Numbered from the stretch's first letter, positions 33,810 through 42,963 are shown. The stretch: DNA of 64,000 nt from Bacillota bacterium (GCA_023412915.1 JAEZRE010000014.1:62001-126000), one strand, 5' to 3'. Translations and numbers: made by a program. Notes: generated by a model not told the origin, from the letters alone.

Positions 33810-34356
33810 CGCAAAAATCCTCCCGCAGGATATCCCTGAGCCGGTCGCGCCCTCTCTTGAGCCTGCTTTTTACCGAACCCTCCGGCATTCCGAGGGCTTC
33901 CGATATCTCCCTGACCGAGAGATCGTTATAATAATGCAGCAGCAATACCTCCCTGCTGCCCGGAGCCAGTTTCATCAACGCTTCGGTCAAGCTGAGGCGG
34001 TCGTGCAGCGACCCTATACCGGCCTCTGCGTTTTCGTCGGCAAGTCCGGGTTCGAATACCGGCGTCGGTACGTTCCGCTTGTACCATGCTTTTCTGCGGC
34101 TCTGTCTGCATTCATTGACGAGTATCCTGCAAAGATAGGTTTTTATTCCGGCCTCTCTCCGGTAATTGGCATAGCCACAGTAAAACTTGAAAAAGGTTTC
34201 CTGTACGGCGTCCTCTGCAAGCTTCAGGTCCTTCAGCATCAATACCGCAACGCGCAAAAGCATATTGGAATAGGCATCCATCAGGGCTGCCAGCTCGCTT
34301 TCCGCCAAAGTATATTCAATTGCCGGCCGATCTGTTTTTTCGGGTAGTTCCATCAT
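33802..34356 (-). CDS. ECF-type RNA polymerase sigma factor
   Basis: The 184-residue protein has region 2 (LMDAYSNMLLRVAVLMLKDL, AEDAVQETFFKFYCGYANYR) and region 4 (LMKLAPGSREVLLLHYYNDL, SVREISEALGMPEGSVKSRL, KRGRDRLRDILREDF), with no region 1 or 3, typical of ECF sigma factors. The start at 34356 follows GGAGGTC. It heads an operon with the anti-sigma and the TPR protein. A candidate ECF-type promoter lies just upstream, consistent with self-activation. Confidence 0.92.
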   Translation of the reverse strand: MMELPEKTDRPAIEYTLAESELAALMDAYSNMLLRVAVLMLKDLKLAEDAVQETFFKFYCGYANYRREAGIKTYLCRILVNECRQSRRKAWYKRNVPTPVFEPGLADENAEAGIGSLHDRLSLTEALMKLAPGSREVLLLHYYNDLSVREISEALGMPEGSVKSRLKRGRDRLRDILREDFCDG

Positions 34357-34372
34357 GACCTCCGCACATATA

Positions 34373-34401
34373 TAGATGCGGTATATCTGGAAATGGTTGC
34401 A
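34373..34401 (-). promoter_or_regulatory. Candidate ECF-type promoter of the sigma operon
   Basis: The minus strand reads TGCAACC, then 15 bases, then GCATCTA, with the ATG 17 bases further on. ECF sigma promoters often have an AAC-containing -35 (TGAAAC, TGTAAC) with a CGTC/CATCT-like -10. The match is moderate. Confidence 0.4.
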
Positions 34402-34508
34402 TTCGGACAGGATTTTTTTAAATTATTGCATGTACTGCTGATGCCGGGCAGCAAAATTACTATTCAGCCGCTCGCGCTGCCATTGATTCCTGGCATCAAA
34501 TCAAATAT

Positions 34509-35369
34509 TCAGCTGCTCGCGCTGCCGTAGCGCTTCATGCCCCTCCTCCAGAGGAATACGCACAGGAAGCCAAACACCGCGCCCACTCCCAGAGACAGCA
34601 GCCAATAACGGCCGTCCAGCACATCCGCTAGGAATTGCGCAGGAATTGTCGCCATAAGCCCGTACGGCAGCAAAACATAAAAAATTAGCTTCCAGGCGCC
34701 TTTGAAAACAATGCCCGGTATCCTGAACGAAAAGTTAACGAGCTCGCCTTCTATTTCACAGAAAGCGTCTATCTTCACGAAACGGAACGCAAGCGTTCGA
34801 ATTATTATCATAAGATCGTACATCAGAAAATACATGACGAGCAGTAGAAAAACATACCCTGCCACCGCCCCGGCGGTTACCCTTATCCCTAGCATCCCGA
34901 CTCCATACGCGACCATCATGATACCCGGCACGATGAGTACGAGCGAGCCCGGGTCGATATTTTCAAAAGAGACGTAAAAGAGCGTATTCACAGGTCTCAC
35001 TATATACTGGTCAAGCGTTCCGGTTCTTATCTTCTCGGGTATGGTCAGCACGCCGAAAAAGTAAGTCGCCATGTATGAGGCGTCAAGGATGGTGAACGTT
35101 CCGATGAAGACTATCATCTGGTATACGTTCCAGCCGTTGAGCGTGCCGACGTTGAGGAATATGGCCGAAAACATCGCGATCTCGAGCAGGAAAATGCTCA
35201 GGTCCGTAATGAACGCCATCCAGAAATTGAAGCTGTACATCATGCTTTTATTGAGCCTGACCTTCATAAACACGTAGAGAAGCCTGGCGTGCTTTCCGGT
35301 ACGGGCCGCAAACCTCACGGCATTTTCCGCAAGCTTTCCGCCGAAACGCGAATCGGTTCCATTTTTCAT
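34509..35369 (-). CDS. ABC-2 type permease (DUF990-like), second permease
   Basis: The 286-residue protein has six membrane helices in the ABC-2 exporter pattern, with a charged N-terminal segment and the family loop VRPVNTLFYVSFENIDPGSL. RIRTGTLDQYIVRP-like residues (KIRTGTLDQYIVRP) just before a helix are typical of the DUF990 family. It ends in RRGMKRYGSASS. The gene overlaps the first permease by four bases. Together with the ATPase it forms an export pump for an unknown substrate, perhaps a peptide or antibiotic-like compound. Confidence 0.82.
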   Translation of the reverse strand: MKNGTDSRFGGKLAENAVRFAARTGKHARLLYVFMKVRLNKSMMYSFNFWMAFITDLSIFLLEIAMFSAIFLNVGTLNGWNVYQMIVFIGTFTILDASYMATYFFGVLTIPEKIRTGTLDQYIVRPVNTLFYVSFENIDPGSLVLIVPGIMMVAYGVGMLGIRVTAGAVAGYVFLLLVMYFLMYDLMIIIRTLAFRFVKIDAFCEIEGELVNFSFRIPGIVFKGAWKLIFYVLLPYGLMATIPAQFLADVLDGRYWLLSLGVGAVFGFLCVFLWRRGMKRYGSASS

Positions 35370-36160
35370 ATTCCCACACCTTCAAACCTTCTGACGGATT
35401 TTTTGTAATACAGAACTGAAATCGCGATCATGACCGCATTCCAGAAAAGCATCAGCGCCGCGGCAGCGAGCGGATTTACCCCGTTCTGTCCGATCAGCAG
35501 GGACGCGGGATAGTATACCGTGTAATAGAACGGCAGTACGCTGAAGGCCTTTGTCACTGCGGCCGGAAATACGCTCAGCGGAACGAGCGCGCCTGAAATG
35601 AATTCAATAAGGTTGCCTTTCAATATATTCAGCCCGTCGATATTTACGAATCTGAAGCAAAGAATCGACAGGAAATAATTGAACATAATCATGAAATTCA
35701 TGCCCAACAGGAATACCAGCGCGGCCAGGCACCAGTCCCCGATGTGGGGCGTTATCCTGAACTGCCTGGAAAAAATCAACGCCCACGCGGCCGTGGCGAC
35801 AAAGTTGATTCCGAATACATAAACAGCCCTGGAATAGCTGCAGGACAGGAAATACAGCACGGGCCTCATCGGCCTTACGATGTATTTTCCGAACTGTCCG
35901 TTCCTGATCTCGCTGCAGAACTGCCCGTTCAGGCTGTTCGACTGATCAAGACGGCCGAGGAAGGACGCGATTATATAATATGTCATCATCGCCGCAAAGT
36001 CGTAGCCCCCCACCTGCTCCCTGCTGCTGAAGATCACGCGCCACATCAGCCATGCCAGCAGTATCTTGCATATTGAGAACGCCGCTCCGGCAAATACATC
36101 ATAATTATAAGCCATCATCGATTTCCAGGTTATTCTGGCTATTTCCGCATACTTTTTCAT
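35366..36160 (-). CDS. ABC-2 type permease (DUF990-like), first permease
   Basis: The 264-residue permease has six helices and the loop FCSEIRNGQFGKYIVRPMRP, the same family-type feature as the second permease. The two are distant paralogues and probably form a heterodimeric channel. It overlaps the ATPase gene at its start (four bases) and the second permease gene at its end (four bases), so the three are tightly coupled. The transported substrate cannot be read from the sequence. Confidence 0.85.
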   Translation of the reverse strand: MKKYAEIARITWKSMMAYNYDVFAGAAFSICKILLAWLMWRVIFSSREQVGGYDFAAMMTYYIIASFLGRLDQSNSLNGQFCSEIRNGQFGKYIVRPMRPVLYFLSCSYSRAVYVFGINFVATAAWALIFSRQFRITPHIGDWCLAALVFLLGMNFMIMFNYFLSILCFRFVNIDGLNILKGNLIEFISGALVPLSVFPAAVTKAFSVLPFYYTVYYPASLLIGQNGVNPLAAAALMLFWNAVMIAISVLYYKKSVRRFEGVGI

Positions 36161-37137
36161 GACGCGGCACCAATCCCGTATATCTTTTCAATCACATCGC
36201 CTATATCCTCATCCTCAAGCTTCAAATCACCCACATCGCAGCTGTTGAATATGGCGTAGAGCACGGGTCTGACCTGCTCACGCCTGACTTTGAAGCACCA
36301 TTTGTAGGGGGATCTCTCTATCCACTCGGCCTCGAAATCCGGTTCAAGCCCGGCTTCGTTCTCGAAGGTCACGCTGACCGTCTTATACTCGTTGAACCTG
36401 TCGAGCAGGGCGTCAAAGGCTCCGTCGAATATCTTCCGGCCGTGGTTCACGACCATGACCCTGCTGCATACGTGCCTTATATCCTCCATATAATGGCTTG
36501 TCAGGAGTACCGTCACCTTTTTTTCGGTATTGATCTGCCGAAGCAGCTGCCTGATCTGTTTTTGTGCGATCGCATCGAGGCCTATGGTAGGCTCATCCAG
36601 AAAGAGTACTCCCGGATCGTGCAGCAGCGACAATATGAGCTCCATCTTCATACGCTCGCCTAGTGAAAGCTGCCTCACCTGGGTTTTGAGCAGGTCTTCG
36701 ACGCCGAACATTTCCGAATACAGCGCTACGTTCTTTCTGAACCTGTCTTCCGGCATTTCATATATCTCCCTGTCCAGCAAAAACGAATCTATAGCGGGCA
36801 GGTCCCACCAGAGCTGACTTTTTTGACCCATAACCACCGCGATGCTCTTTTTGAAGGCGTCGGACGGTCTGGAGGGATCGAAGCCCGACACTGCAGCCTT
36901 TCCCGAAGTAGGCTGGATAATGCCGGAGAGCATTTTGACAAGAGTCGTCTTTCCGGCCCCGTTAGGCCCGATCAGACCTATCATTTCGCCCTCCGCGGCG
37001 TCGAACGAAAATTCGGAGACCGCAGTCTTTTGGAGCACCCGCTTGTGAAAAAGCGCTTTGAACGTACCCTTCAGGCCTTCTTCCTTCTCCGTGCTCGTGT
37101 ATATCCTGGTCAGCTTCTCAGCTTTCAATGCCACCAT
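36157..37137 (-). CDS. ABC transporter ATP-binding protein
   Basis: The 326-residue ATPase has Walker A GLIGPNGAGKTTLVKMLSG, a Q-loop (VMGQKSQLWWDLP), the signature LSLGERMKMELILSLLHDP, Walker B VLFLDEPTIGLDAIAQKQIR and the H-loop LLTSHYMEDI. It belongs to the COG4586-like subgroup associated with DUF990 permeases. The gene follows GGAGGTG and a promoter-like TTGCAG-N18-TATAAT. It is the first gene of the leftward three-gene operon, divergent from dinB. Confidence 0.92.
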   Translation of the reverse strand: MVALKAEKLTRIYTSTEKEEGLKGTFKALFHKRVLQKTAVSEFSFDAAEGEMIGLIGPNGAGKTTLVKMLSGIIQPTSGKAAVSGFDPSRPSDAFKKSIAVVMGQKSQLWWDLPAIDSFLLDREIYEMPEDRFRKNVALYSEMFGVEDLLKTQVRQLSLGERMKMELILSLLHDPGVLFLDEPTIGLDAIAQKQIRQLLRQINTEKKVTVLLTSHYMEDIRHVCSRVMVVNHGRKIFDGAFDALLDRFNEYKTVSVTFENEAGLEPDFEAEWIERSPYKWCFKVRREQVRPVLYAIFNSCDVGDLKLEDEDIGDVIEKIYGIGAAS

Positions 37138-37157
37138 AACCGTACACCTCCAAAAAA

Positions 37158-37187
37158 ATTATATGCCTCGTGCTACACTATCTGCAA
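37158..37187 (-). promoter_or_regulatory. Promoter of the ABC exporter operon
   Basis: On the minus strand TTGCAG and TATAAT are separated by 18 bases, with the -10 ending 20 bases before the ATPase start. It is a fair sigma-A match. Confidence 0.5.
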
Positions 37188-37314
37188 GTTAATCCTCAGC
37201 TATAAAAAAAATCTCCGTTTTGGTCCCGTAGCTCGCGGTACTGCCGAACTACCCGGGACGGGCAGCTCCCGCCGAACCGTTCCGGCCCGCCTTCAAACTG
37301 GCTTAATATTACTC

Positions 37315-37376
37315 TTTACATACCCGGCTCGCCGGTATTATAATAAAATTATCGAACATGTGTTCGATAATTTTAT
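37315..37376 (+). promoter_or_regulatory. dinB promoter overlapped by a LexA (SOS) box
   Basis: TTTACA (37315-37320) and TATAAT (37339-37344) are 18 bases apart. The -10 abuts CGAACATGTGTTCG (37353-37366), which fits the Gram-positive LexA/DinR box CGAACRNRYGTTYC. The box is inside a longer palindrome, 37343-37376, whose 16-base arms are exact. LexA binding would block the promoter until DNA damage. Confidence 0.85.
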
Positions 37377-37430
37377 AAAACCTGCATATAATATATAGGT
37401 AAAAAGGTTCGTGTCGACAAGGATGATAGG

Positions 37431-38669
37431 ATGAGCAGAGTGATTTTGCATAGTGATCTCAATAACTTTTACGCCAGCGTGGAATGCCTGTACAATCCGG
37501 AGATACGCGACCGGCCCGTCGCCGTTTGCGGCTCTCAGTCGACACGTCACGGCATAGTGCTCGCCAAGAACGGGCTCGCAAAAAAATTCGGAGTCGCGGC
37601 CGGGGACGCCGTCTGGGAGGCCAGATCGAAATGCCCCGGGCTCGTGGTCGTAAGGCCGAATTACATGCAGTACCTCAAGTTTTCCATGATGGTGCGCAAA
37701 ATTTACGAAAACTATACAAACCTTATCGAGGCCTTCGGCATAGACGAAAACTGGCTCGACGTAACGGAAAGCACGCGTTTGTACGGCTCCGGCGAGCAGA
37801 TAGCGGACGAACTCCGGAAAAGGATAGAGTTCGAGCTGGGCATCACAGCTTCAGTTGGTGTCAGCTTCAACAAGGTCTTTGCCAAGCTTGGATCGGACAT
37901 GAAAAAGCCAAATGCGACCACGGTGATAAGCGAGGAAAATTACCGTGAGAAGATATGGGGGCTGCCTGCCGCAGATATGATCTACGTGGGCCCGTCCACC
38001 CGCCGGAAGCTCACGGACATCGGCATCTCGACGATAGGAGAACTGGCCGGCGCGCCCCCGAGGTTTCTGGAACGGCATTTCGGGCAATGGGGCCGGACGC
38101 TCTGGATATTTGCGAACGGTTATGACGATTCCCCGGTGACCCGGCTCGATTTCCAGCCGAACATAAAGGGCGTGGGCAATTCGCTCACCACCCCTCACGA
38201 CCTCTGCGACGACACGGACGTCAAGATACTCACGTACGTATTGGCGGACAGCGTTGCGGAGAGGCTCCGGAGGCATCATCTCAAAGGCAGGACCGTGCAG
38301 GTATATATCCGCTCGGCGGATCTTTCCTTTATCGAACGGCAGGGGCAGCTTTCGCATTACACCTGCGTTTCTTCCGAAATTGCGGAGAAGGCGCTGGAGA
38401 TATTCGCCCGGTCCTGGGACTGGTCCAAAACCATCCGGACGCTCGGCGTAAGGGTAACGAATGTGGTAACGGCAGACAGGTGCGGACAGATATCTTTTTT
38501 TGACGATGAAAAACGGCTGCGCAGAGAACAGCTCGAGAGCAGCATAGACAACATACGGACCCGTTTCGGGCATTATTCGGTACAACGGGCGGTACTGCTC
38601 AAAAGTAACGGGCTCAATGCAAATCCGGTAGAGGAAAATGTCATACATCCCGTGTCCTTTTTCCGGTAG
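37431..38669 (+). CDS. dinB: Y-family DNA polymerase (Pol IV/DinB type)
   Basis: The 412-residue enzyme copies past damaged bases with low fidelity. Motif I is HSDLNNFYASVECLYNPEIR; the catalytic acidic pair is in FGIDENWLDVTESTRLYGSG, where the usual Asp-Glu-Ala is Asp-Glu-Asn. The helix-hairpin-helix region is LPAADMIYVGPSTRRKLTDI and the little-finger domain follows. The start at 37431 follows AAGGATGATAGG. A LexA box in the promoter makes SOS control very likely. A 78-residue protein gene follows within 83 bases and may be co-induced. Confidence 0.93.
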   Translation: MSRVILHSDLNNFYASVECLYNPEIRDRPVAVCGSQSTRHGIVLAKNGLAKKFGVAAGDAVWEARSKCPGLVVVRPNYMQYLKFSMMVRKIYENYTNLIEAFGIDENWLDVTESTRLYGSGEQIADELRKRIEFELGITASVGVSFNKVFAKLGSDMKKPNATTVISEENYREKIWGLPAADMIYVGPSTRRKLTDIGISTIGELAGAPPRFLERHFGQWGRTLWIFANGYDDSPVTRLDFQPNIKGVGNSLTTPHDLCDDTDVKILTYVLADSVAERLRRHHLKGRTVQVYIRSADLSFIERQGQLSHYTCVSSEIAEKALEIFARSWDWSKTIRTLGVRVTNVVTADRCGQISFFDDEKRLRREQLESSIDNIRTRFGHYSVQRAVLLKSNGLNANPVEENVIHPVSFFR

Positions 38670-38751
38670 TGCGCAGTACCGGCGGCTATTCAACCAATTC
38701 GCACCGTTTGTGCGCATCCTGCGAAGGTGGTTTGTTTCGGAGGGTAAATAT

Positions 38752-38988
38752 ATGGCTAAGGTTTTTGTAGAAGTTATCGCGAAGTTTACAAAGGATGGCA
38801 GCAAGGTCCCTCTCATCGTCAAATGGGAGGATGGCAGAAGCTTCGATATAGACAGGGTGACCGACATTAGGCGCGCAGCGTCCCTGAAGGCGGGCGGACA
38901 AGGTATGCGGTACAGGTGCAGGATAAACGGAAAGGAAACCTACCTCTGGCTCGAGGATGACAAGTGGTTTGTCGACAGCAAGGCATGA
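38752..38988 (+). CDS. Small protein downstream of dinB
   Basis: The 78-residue protein starts at 38752 after CGGAGGGTAA. Sequence: MAKVFVEVIAKFTKDGSKVP, then a beta-rich body (IVKWEDGRSFDIDRVTDIRR, AASLKAGGQGMRYRCRINGK, ETYLWLEDDKWFVDS). Small beta-fold proteins of this pattern often follow dinB in clostridia; the function is not known to me. No terminator separates it from dinB, so it probably belongs to the SOS-induced message. The longer frame from 38638 lies inside dinB's end and is rejected. Confidence 0.72.
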   Translation: MAKVFVEVIAKFTKDGSKVPLIVKWEDGRSFDIDRVTDIRRAASLKAGGQGMRYRCRINGKETYLWLEDDKWFVDSKA

Positions 38989-39063
38989 TGCGCGCAGGCA
39001 TCAATCATAATGCACGTTTTCAGCCGGCACACGGCTCGAAATTCATATCATGACATGCTTACG

Positions 39064-42000
39064 TTATGACGTTCTCTCCAAACAAGTATCATACGAATCC
39101 AGTTCAAGCTCGGACGCCTGCCGCGGCTTGCTGAAATAGTAGCCCTGCGCCATGTCGCAGCCTTCTTCGAGCAGGAACCCCAGCTGCGCCGCGTTTTCCA
39201 CCCCTTCCGCCGTAACGCTCAGGTTCATACTATGCGCCAGGGAAATCAGCGCCCTTGTAATCTTCGTCTGGTTCGAACTGCTGTTGAAGCCGTGTATGAA
39301 GGTCTTGTCGATCTTGAGATTGCTGATGGGCAGCACCTTCAGATAATTCAGGGAGGAATATCCTTTCCCGAAATCGTCCAGTGAAATACTTATGCCCATA
39401 TCCTTCAGCTGCCCAAGTATTCCTATGGTATGCTCAAGGTCGTGCATGGCCAGGCCCTCGGTAATCTCAAGTTCCAGCCACCCGGCATTTATATGTGTCT
39501 CCTCTATTATCTCTCTGACCGTGCTTACGAGATCCGGCTGCTGAAATTGCCTTGCGGACAGGTTCACTGAAACCTTGAGGTTTTCATACCCTGCCTCATG
39601 CCATTTGAAGAGCTGCCTGCAGGCTGTTCTCAGAACCCATTCGCCTATTTTGCCGATCAAACCTATTTCCTCGGCAATATGTATGAAGGAATCCGGCATG
39701 ACCCACCCTATAGCCGGATTTGCCCATCTTATAAGGGCCTCTACGCAGGTTACACTGCCCGTCGCCAGTTCTATCATGGGCTGGTAGTACACCACGAATT
39801 CATCCTTCTCGGCGGCGCGTCTTAAGTTGTTCTCTATTTCCATGCGTTCCATTATGCGCATATTGAGTTCCTGGGTATATATCTGGAAGTTGTTCTTGCC
39901 CGATTCCTTTGCGCGGTACATTGCAGCATCCGCATTTTTCATCAGTTCCTGCAGATCCGAACCGTCGTCGGGATATATGGATATTCCTATGCTCGCCGTG
40001 ACGTAAAACTCTCTATCATCCAGTATCCACGGGTTTTTGAATATTTCGAGCATCCTTGCCGCCAGGTGTGAAACCTCCTCCATGTTCTTGATATTCGCCT
40101 GCAGCATTATGAACTCGTCTCCGCCGAGGCGCGCCAGTGTATCGCTCCTTCTAAGCGTGCACCTAAGCTGATCGCCGACCTTCTGCAGCAGTTGATCGCC
40201 GAATGAATGCCCTATCGTATCGTTGATGGTTTTGAAATTATCGAGATCCAGGAAGAAAACAGCCACTCTTCTTTGCTTTCTTTGAGCCCCCGCGGCAGCT
40301 ACGATAAAACGGTCCATCAGCAGCGTCCTGTTCGGGAGACCTGTCATCGCATCATAATAGGCCAGTTGATGTATTTTTTCATCTGTAAGGCGCTGTTCGG
40401 TTATATCTGTTATTGAACCGGCAACCCTCACAGGTATGCCGCTTTCGTCCCAAATAGCCATGCCCCTGGTTCTTACCCACTTTACTCCGTTCTTCGGAGC
40501 GCCTACCCTGTATTCTATCTGGAAATGCTTTTTCTGCGGCTCGGTCACATATTTGTTCAAACTTCTTATAAACCTGTCCTGATCTTCCTTTGCGATGACG
40601 CTGAACCATTTCTCGATAGTCATGTATTCCATGCTGTCGTCAAGGCCCATTATCGTTCTGCTCTGCTTCGACATGAACAATTTGCCGTCCCTGCCGTCCC
40701 AGTCCCATATACCGTCGTTGACTCCCTCGACGGCCAGCCTGTATCGTTCCTCACTGCGCCGCAGTTCGTTCTCGTGCATGTTCAGGTCGTCGTACTGTAT
40801 TTTCAGTTCGATCTCCTTATGTACAAGCTCCTCATGCACTGCCTCCAGTTCCTGGTAGCTCTCCGTCAGCCTGAGTTCCGTATTCTTCCTGTCCGTTATG
40901 TCGACGCCCATCGCTATAACGTTTACAGGCTTGTTCTCGGCGTCCGTCATGGTGTCTACATTCCAAAGAATATTGATTTTGCTGCCGTTTGTGGAAATTA
41001 TGGCTTTCTCCATATTCTGCAGGCTGTTGCCTCTGGTCAGGCTTTCAAGTATCCTTTTGCCGAGGTCGGTATCTTTGGAAAAAGCCGGAAGCTCATCGAT
41101 CTTCTTGCCCTGTACTTCCTTCAGGCTGTAACCCGTGATCTCCTGCGCGAATTTATTGAACACCATTACCGAGCCTGTAGGATCGCAGACGACGATCATG
41201 GTTTTGGCATTCTCCATTATACCCCTTCCCAGGGCCTGCTCCTTTGCGCATTGGCCTCTGATCCTCCTGAAATACAGATGCAGTCTGATCATAAAGAAGA
41301 TCAGTAAAAATACCAATACGCCTGTCGATACTAATGTAATCGCTTTATTCCTTAGATTAGTATAAAAATACGGGGAATGGAGCTTGAAATACTTTACATA
41401 GATTTTTTCATATGCGCCGGATTTTTTCAAACGTGACAGACCGGTATTTATCCGGTCGACCAGTTCCGGCCTCGCCCTGCTTATTCCATAGGCCATGTCG
41501 GTGGGATAAAGCCCGGCTAACGGGACGGTAAAACCGGATCCCATGCTCTTTCGGACCAGAAGGTCATCCACCGCCTCCTGATTTTCGAAGAGCAGGTCGA
41601 TCTCCCCTTCATCAAGTGCGGTTAACGCGCTTTCAATCGAATTATAGTTTTTATATGGAACTATTCCGAGTTGCTTTTTCAGTACATATTTCGCAAGCAC
41701 GCCATCCCCTGTTCCTATTTTATAACGGGAAAGGTCCGCAAGCTCAAGACTGCCCAAGCCGGTATCTGCAGCCGGTTTCTTGGCATAGATCGAAATATGA
41801 CACTGCAGCACCGTATCGCTGTAGTAAATATCGTTTTTCTTCGCATCGTCGATTGGAATTATTCCGCAGGTATCAATTTCGCAATTTTTAAGAAGCTCGT
41901 ATGTATTGGCCTGGTATCCGTCGTTGAAGCTTAAGTCATACTCGACTGAATCAAAGATCGATCTTGTCAGATCGATATCGAAACCGGTCAATGCATAGTT

Positions 42001-42162
42001 TTCAACATAAACAAAAGGAGGATAGCTCCAGTCGGCATGGTATTTCACAGGCACGACGGAAGGCTCATTATCAACTGTTTCAGCTGTTGCCGGCATATTT
42101 TGCGCAAAAAACAGGAAGAGTATAAACGCCGGAAACAAGGCCGTTTTTAGCCAAGATCTCAT
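39064..42162 (-). CDS. Solute-binding/PAS/GGDEF/EAL signalling protein (c-di-GMP)
   Basis: The 1032-residue membrane protein has a signal peptide, an extracellular solute-binding (SBP_bac_3) domain (about residues 35-260: NYALTGFDIDLTRSIFDSVE, EIDTCGIIPIDDAKKNDIYY), a membrane helix near 270-295 and cytoplasmic PAS domains (about 310-430 and 470-595). A GGDEF domain with intact LARLGGDEFIML and an EAL domain with intact TCVEALIRWANP follow. So it may both make and break cyclic di-GMP, gated by an amino-acid-like ligand outside. It is a single leftward gene with no close operon partner. Confidence 0.92.
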   Translation of the reverse strand: MRSWLKTALFPAFILFLFFAQNMPATAETVDNEPSVVPVKYHADWSYPPFVYVENYALTGFDIDLTRSIFDSVEYDLSFNDGYQANTYELLKNCEIDTCGIIPIDDAKKNDIYYSDTVLQCHISIYAKKPAADTGLGSLELADLSRYKIGTGDGVLAKYVLKKQLGIVPYKNYNSIESALTALDEGEIDLLFENQEAVDDLLVRKSMGSGFTVPLAGLYPTDMAYGISRARPELVDRINTGLSRLKKSGAYEKIYVKYFKLHSPYFYTNLRNKAITLVSTGVLVFLLIFFMIRLHLYFRRIRGQCAKEQALGRGIMENAKTMIVVCDPTGSVMVFNKFAQEITGYSLKEVQGKKIDELPAFSKDTDLGKRILESLTRGNSLQNMEKAIISTNGSKINILWNVDTMTDAENKPVNVIAMGVDITDRKNTELRLTESYQELEAVHEELVHKEIELKIQYDDLNMHENELRRSEERYRLAVEGVNDGIWDWDGRDGKLFMSKQSRTIMGLDDSMEYMTIEKWFSVIAKEDQDRFIRSLNKYVTEPQKKHFQIEYRVGAPKNGVKWVRTRGMAIWDESGIPVRVAGSITDITEQRLTDEKIHQLAYYDAMTGLPNRTLLMDRFIVAAAGAQRKQRRVAVFFLDLDNFKTINDTIGHSFGDQLLQKVGDQLRCTLRRSDTLARLGGDEFIMLQANIKNMEEVSHLAARMLEIFKNPWILDDREFYVTASIGISIYPDDGSDLQELMKNADAAMYRAKESGKNNFQIYTQELNMRIMERMEIENNLRRAAEKDEFVVYYQPMIELATGSVTCVEALIRWANPAIGWVMPDSFIHIAEEIGLIGKIGEWVLRTACRQLFKWHEAGYENLKVSVNLSARQFQQPDLVSTVREIIEETHINAGWLELEITEGLAMHDLEHTIGILGQLKDMGISISLDDFGKGYSSLNYLKVLPISNLKIDKTFIHGFNSSSNQTKITRALISLAHSMNLSVTAEGVENAAQLGFLLEEGCDMAQGYYFSKPRQASELELDSYDTCLERTS

Positions 42163-42303
42163 TATGCCCCCTGATTTAAGTCAGCATCTAATACTACAAC
42201 TGGTTCGCTGCAATACTATATACACTTCATAAAATTCTTACTTTTGATTATATATTTAAACCTAAACGAATTTCAACATATTTGTCGAATTTTGCATAAA
42301 TAA

Positions 42304-42960
42304 TCAATCGGGCAGCTGTCTTCTATATTCATCGTTGGATATCTGGTCCATATCGTCGACAATGCCCTGTTTGTCGGTTTCATTGTTATAATAATCCTCA
42401 TAATCGTGATAACCCCCCAGATCCTGCGGGCTGTCCGAACTCCCGTATTTCATGAGGTCGTTGAACTGGTCCATGCCTTCGTATTCGTCATCCTCGCGCT
42501 GGTTCAGATACTTGCGGCCGAAAGGCGCGTCGATTACCGTTTCTTCATTGGGCCTGTCCTCGTTTGACCAGCCTCTGGCCTTACGCAGAGGTGAACTCTC
42601 CAAATTTTCCTCGCAATCCACGCACAATTTTGCAAAAGGCATCACCTCGAGCCTCTCCGTCGGGATCTCCTTCCCGCAATGCGAGCAGGTGCCGTAAGTA
42701 CCATCATCGATCCTGCCGATGGCGTCCTTGATATCCTGTAGTATATTTTCCTCATGCACCTTCAGCGCATTGTTCATCTCGGTTAAAAAAAGCTCCGAGC
42801 CCAGATCCGCCGGGTGATTGTCGTAATTTGAAAGTTCGGACGGAGAATAGGTGTCCTGTTCCCCCTCATCATTTTCCTTCATTATGCCGATGGTACGGTC
42901 GATCTCTCCAAGCCTTTTGTTGAGCAGCTCCCTGAAATGCTGCGTTTTTTGTTTATCCAT
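42304..42960 (-). CDS. DksA/TraR-type zinc finger protein (YteA-like)
   Basis: The 218-residue protein has a helical N-terminal half (FRELLNKRLGEIDRTIGIMK) and a four-Cys zinc finger, TCSHCGKEIPTERLEVMPFA then KLCVDCEE, characteristic of the TraR/DksA superfamily. The acidic C-terminal extension (EDDEYEGMDQFNDLMKYGSS) and the YteA-like start place it with the Bacillus yteA group, thought to affect sporulation or transcription. Ribosome site GGAGGTAAAAG precedes the ATG. It is followed in the same direction by nothing close, and preceded by two small genes, probably one operon. Confidence 0.85.
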   Translation of the reverse strand: MDKQKTQHFRELLNKRLGEIDRTIGIMKENDEGEQDTYSPSELSNYDNHPADLGSELFLTEMNNALKVHEENILQDIKDAIGRIDDGTYGTCSHCGKEIPTERLEVMPFAKLCVDCEENLESSPLRKARGWSNEDRPNEETVIDAPFGRKYLNQREDDEYEGMDQFNDLMKYGSSDSPQDLGGYHDYEDYYNNETDKQGIVDDMDQISNDEYRRQLPD

Positions 42961-42963
42961 CTT

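Noticed and set aside
34357..34508. Riboswitch or sRNA before the sigma operon
   Set aside because: Only a short palindrome and a duplicated 21-mer are present; no known riboswitch core is seen.
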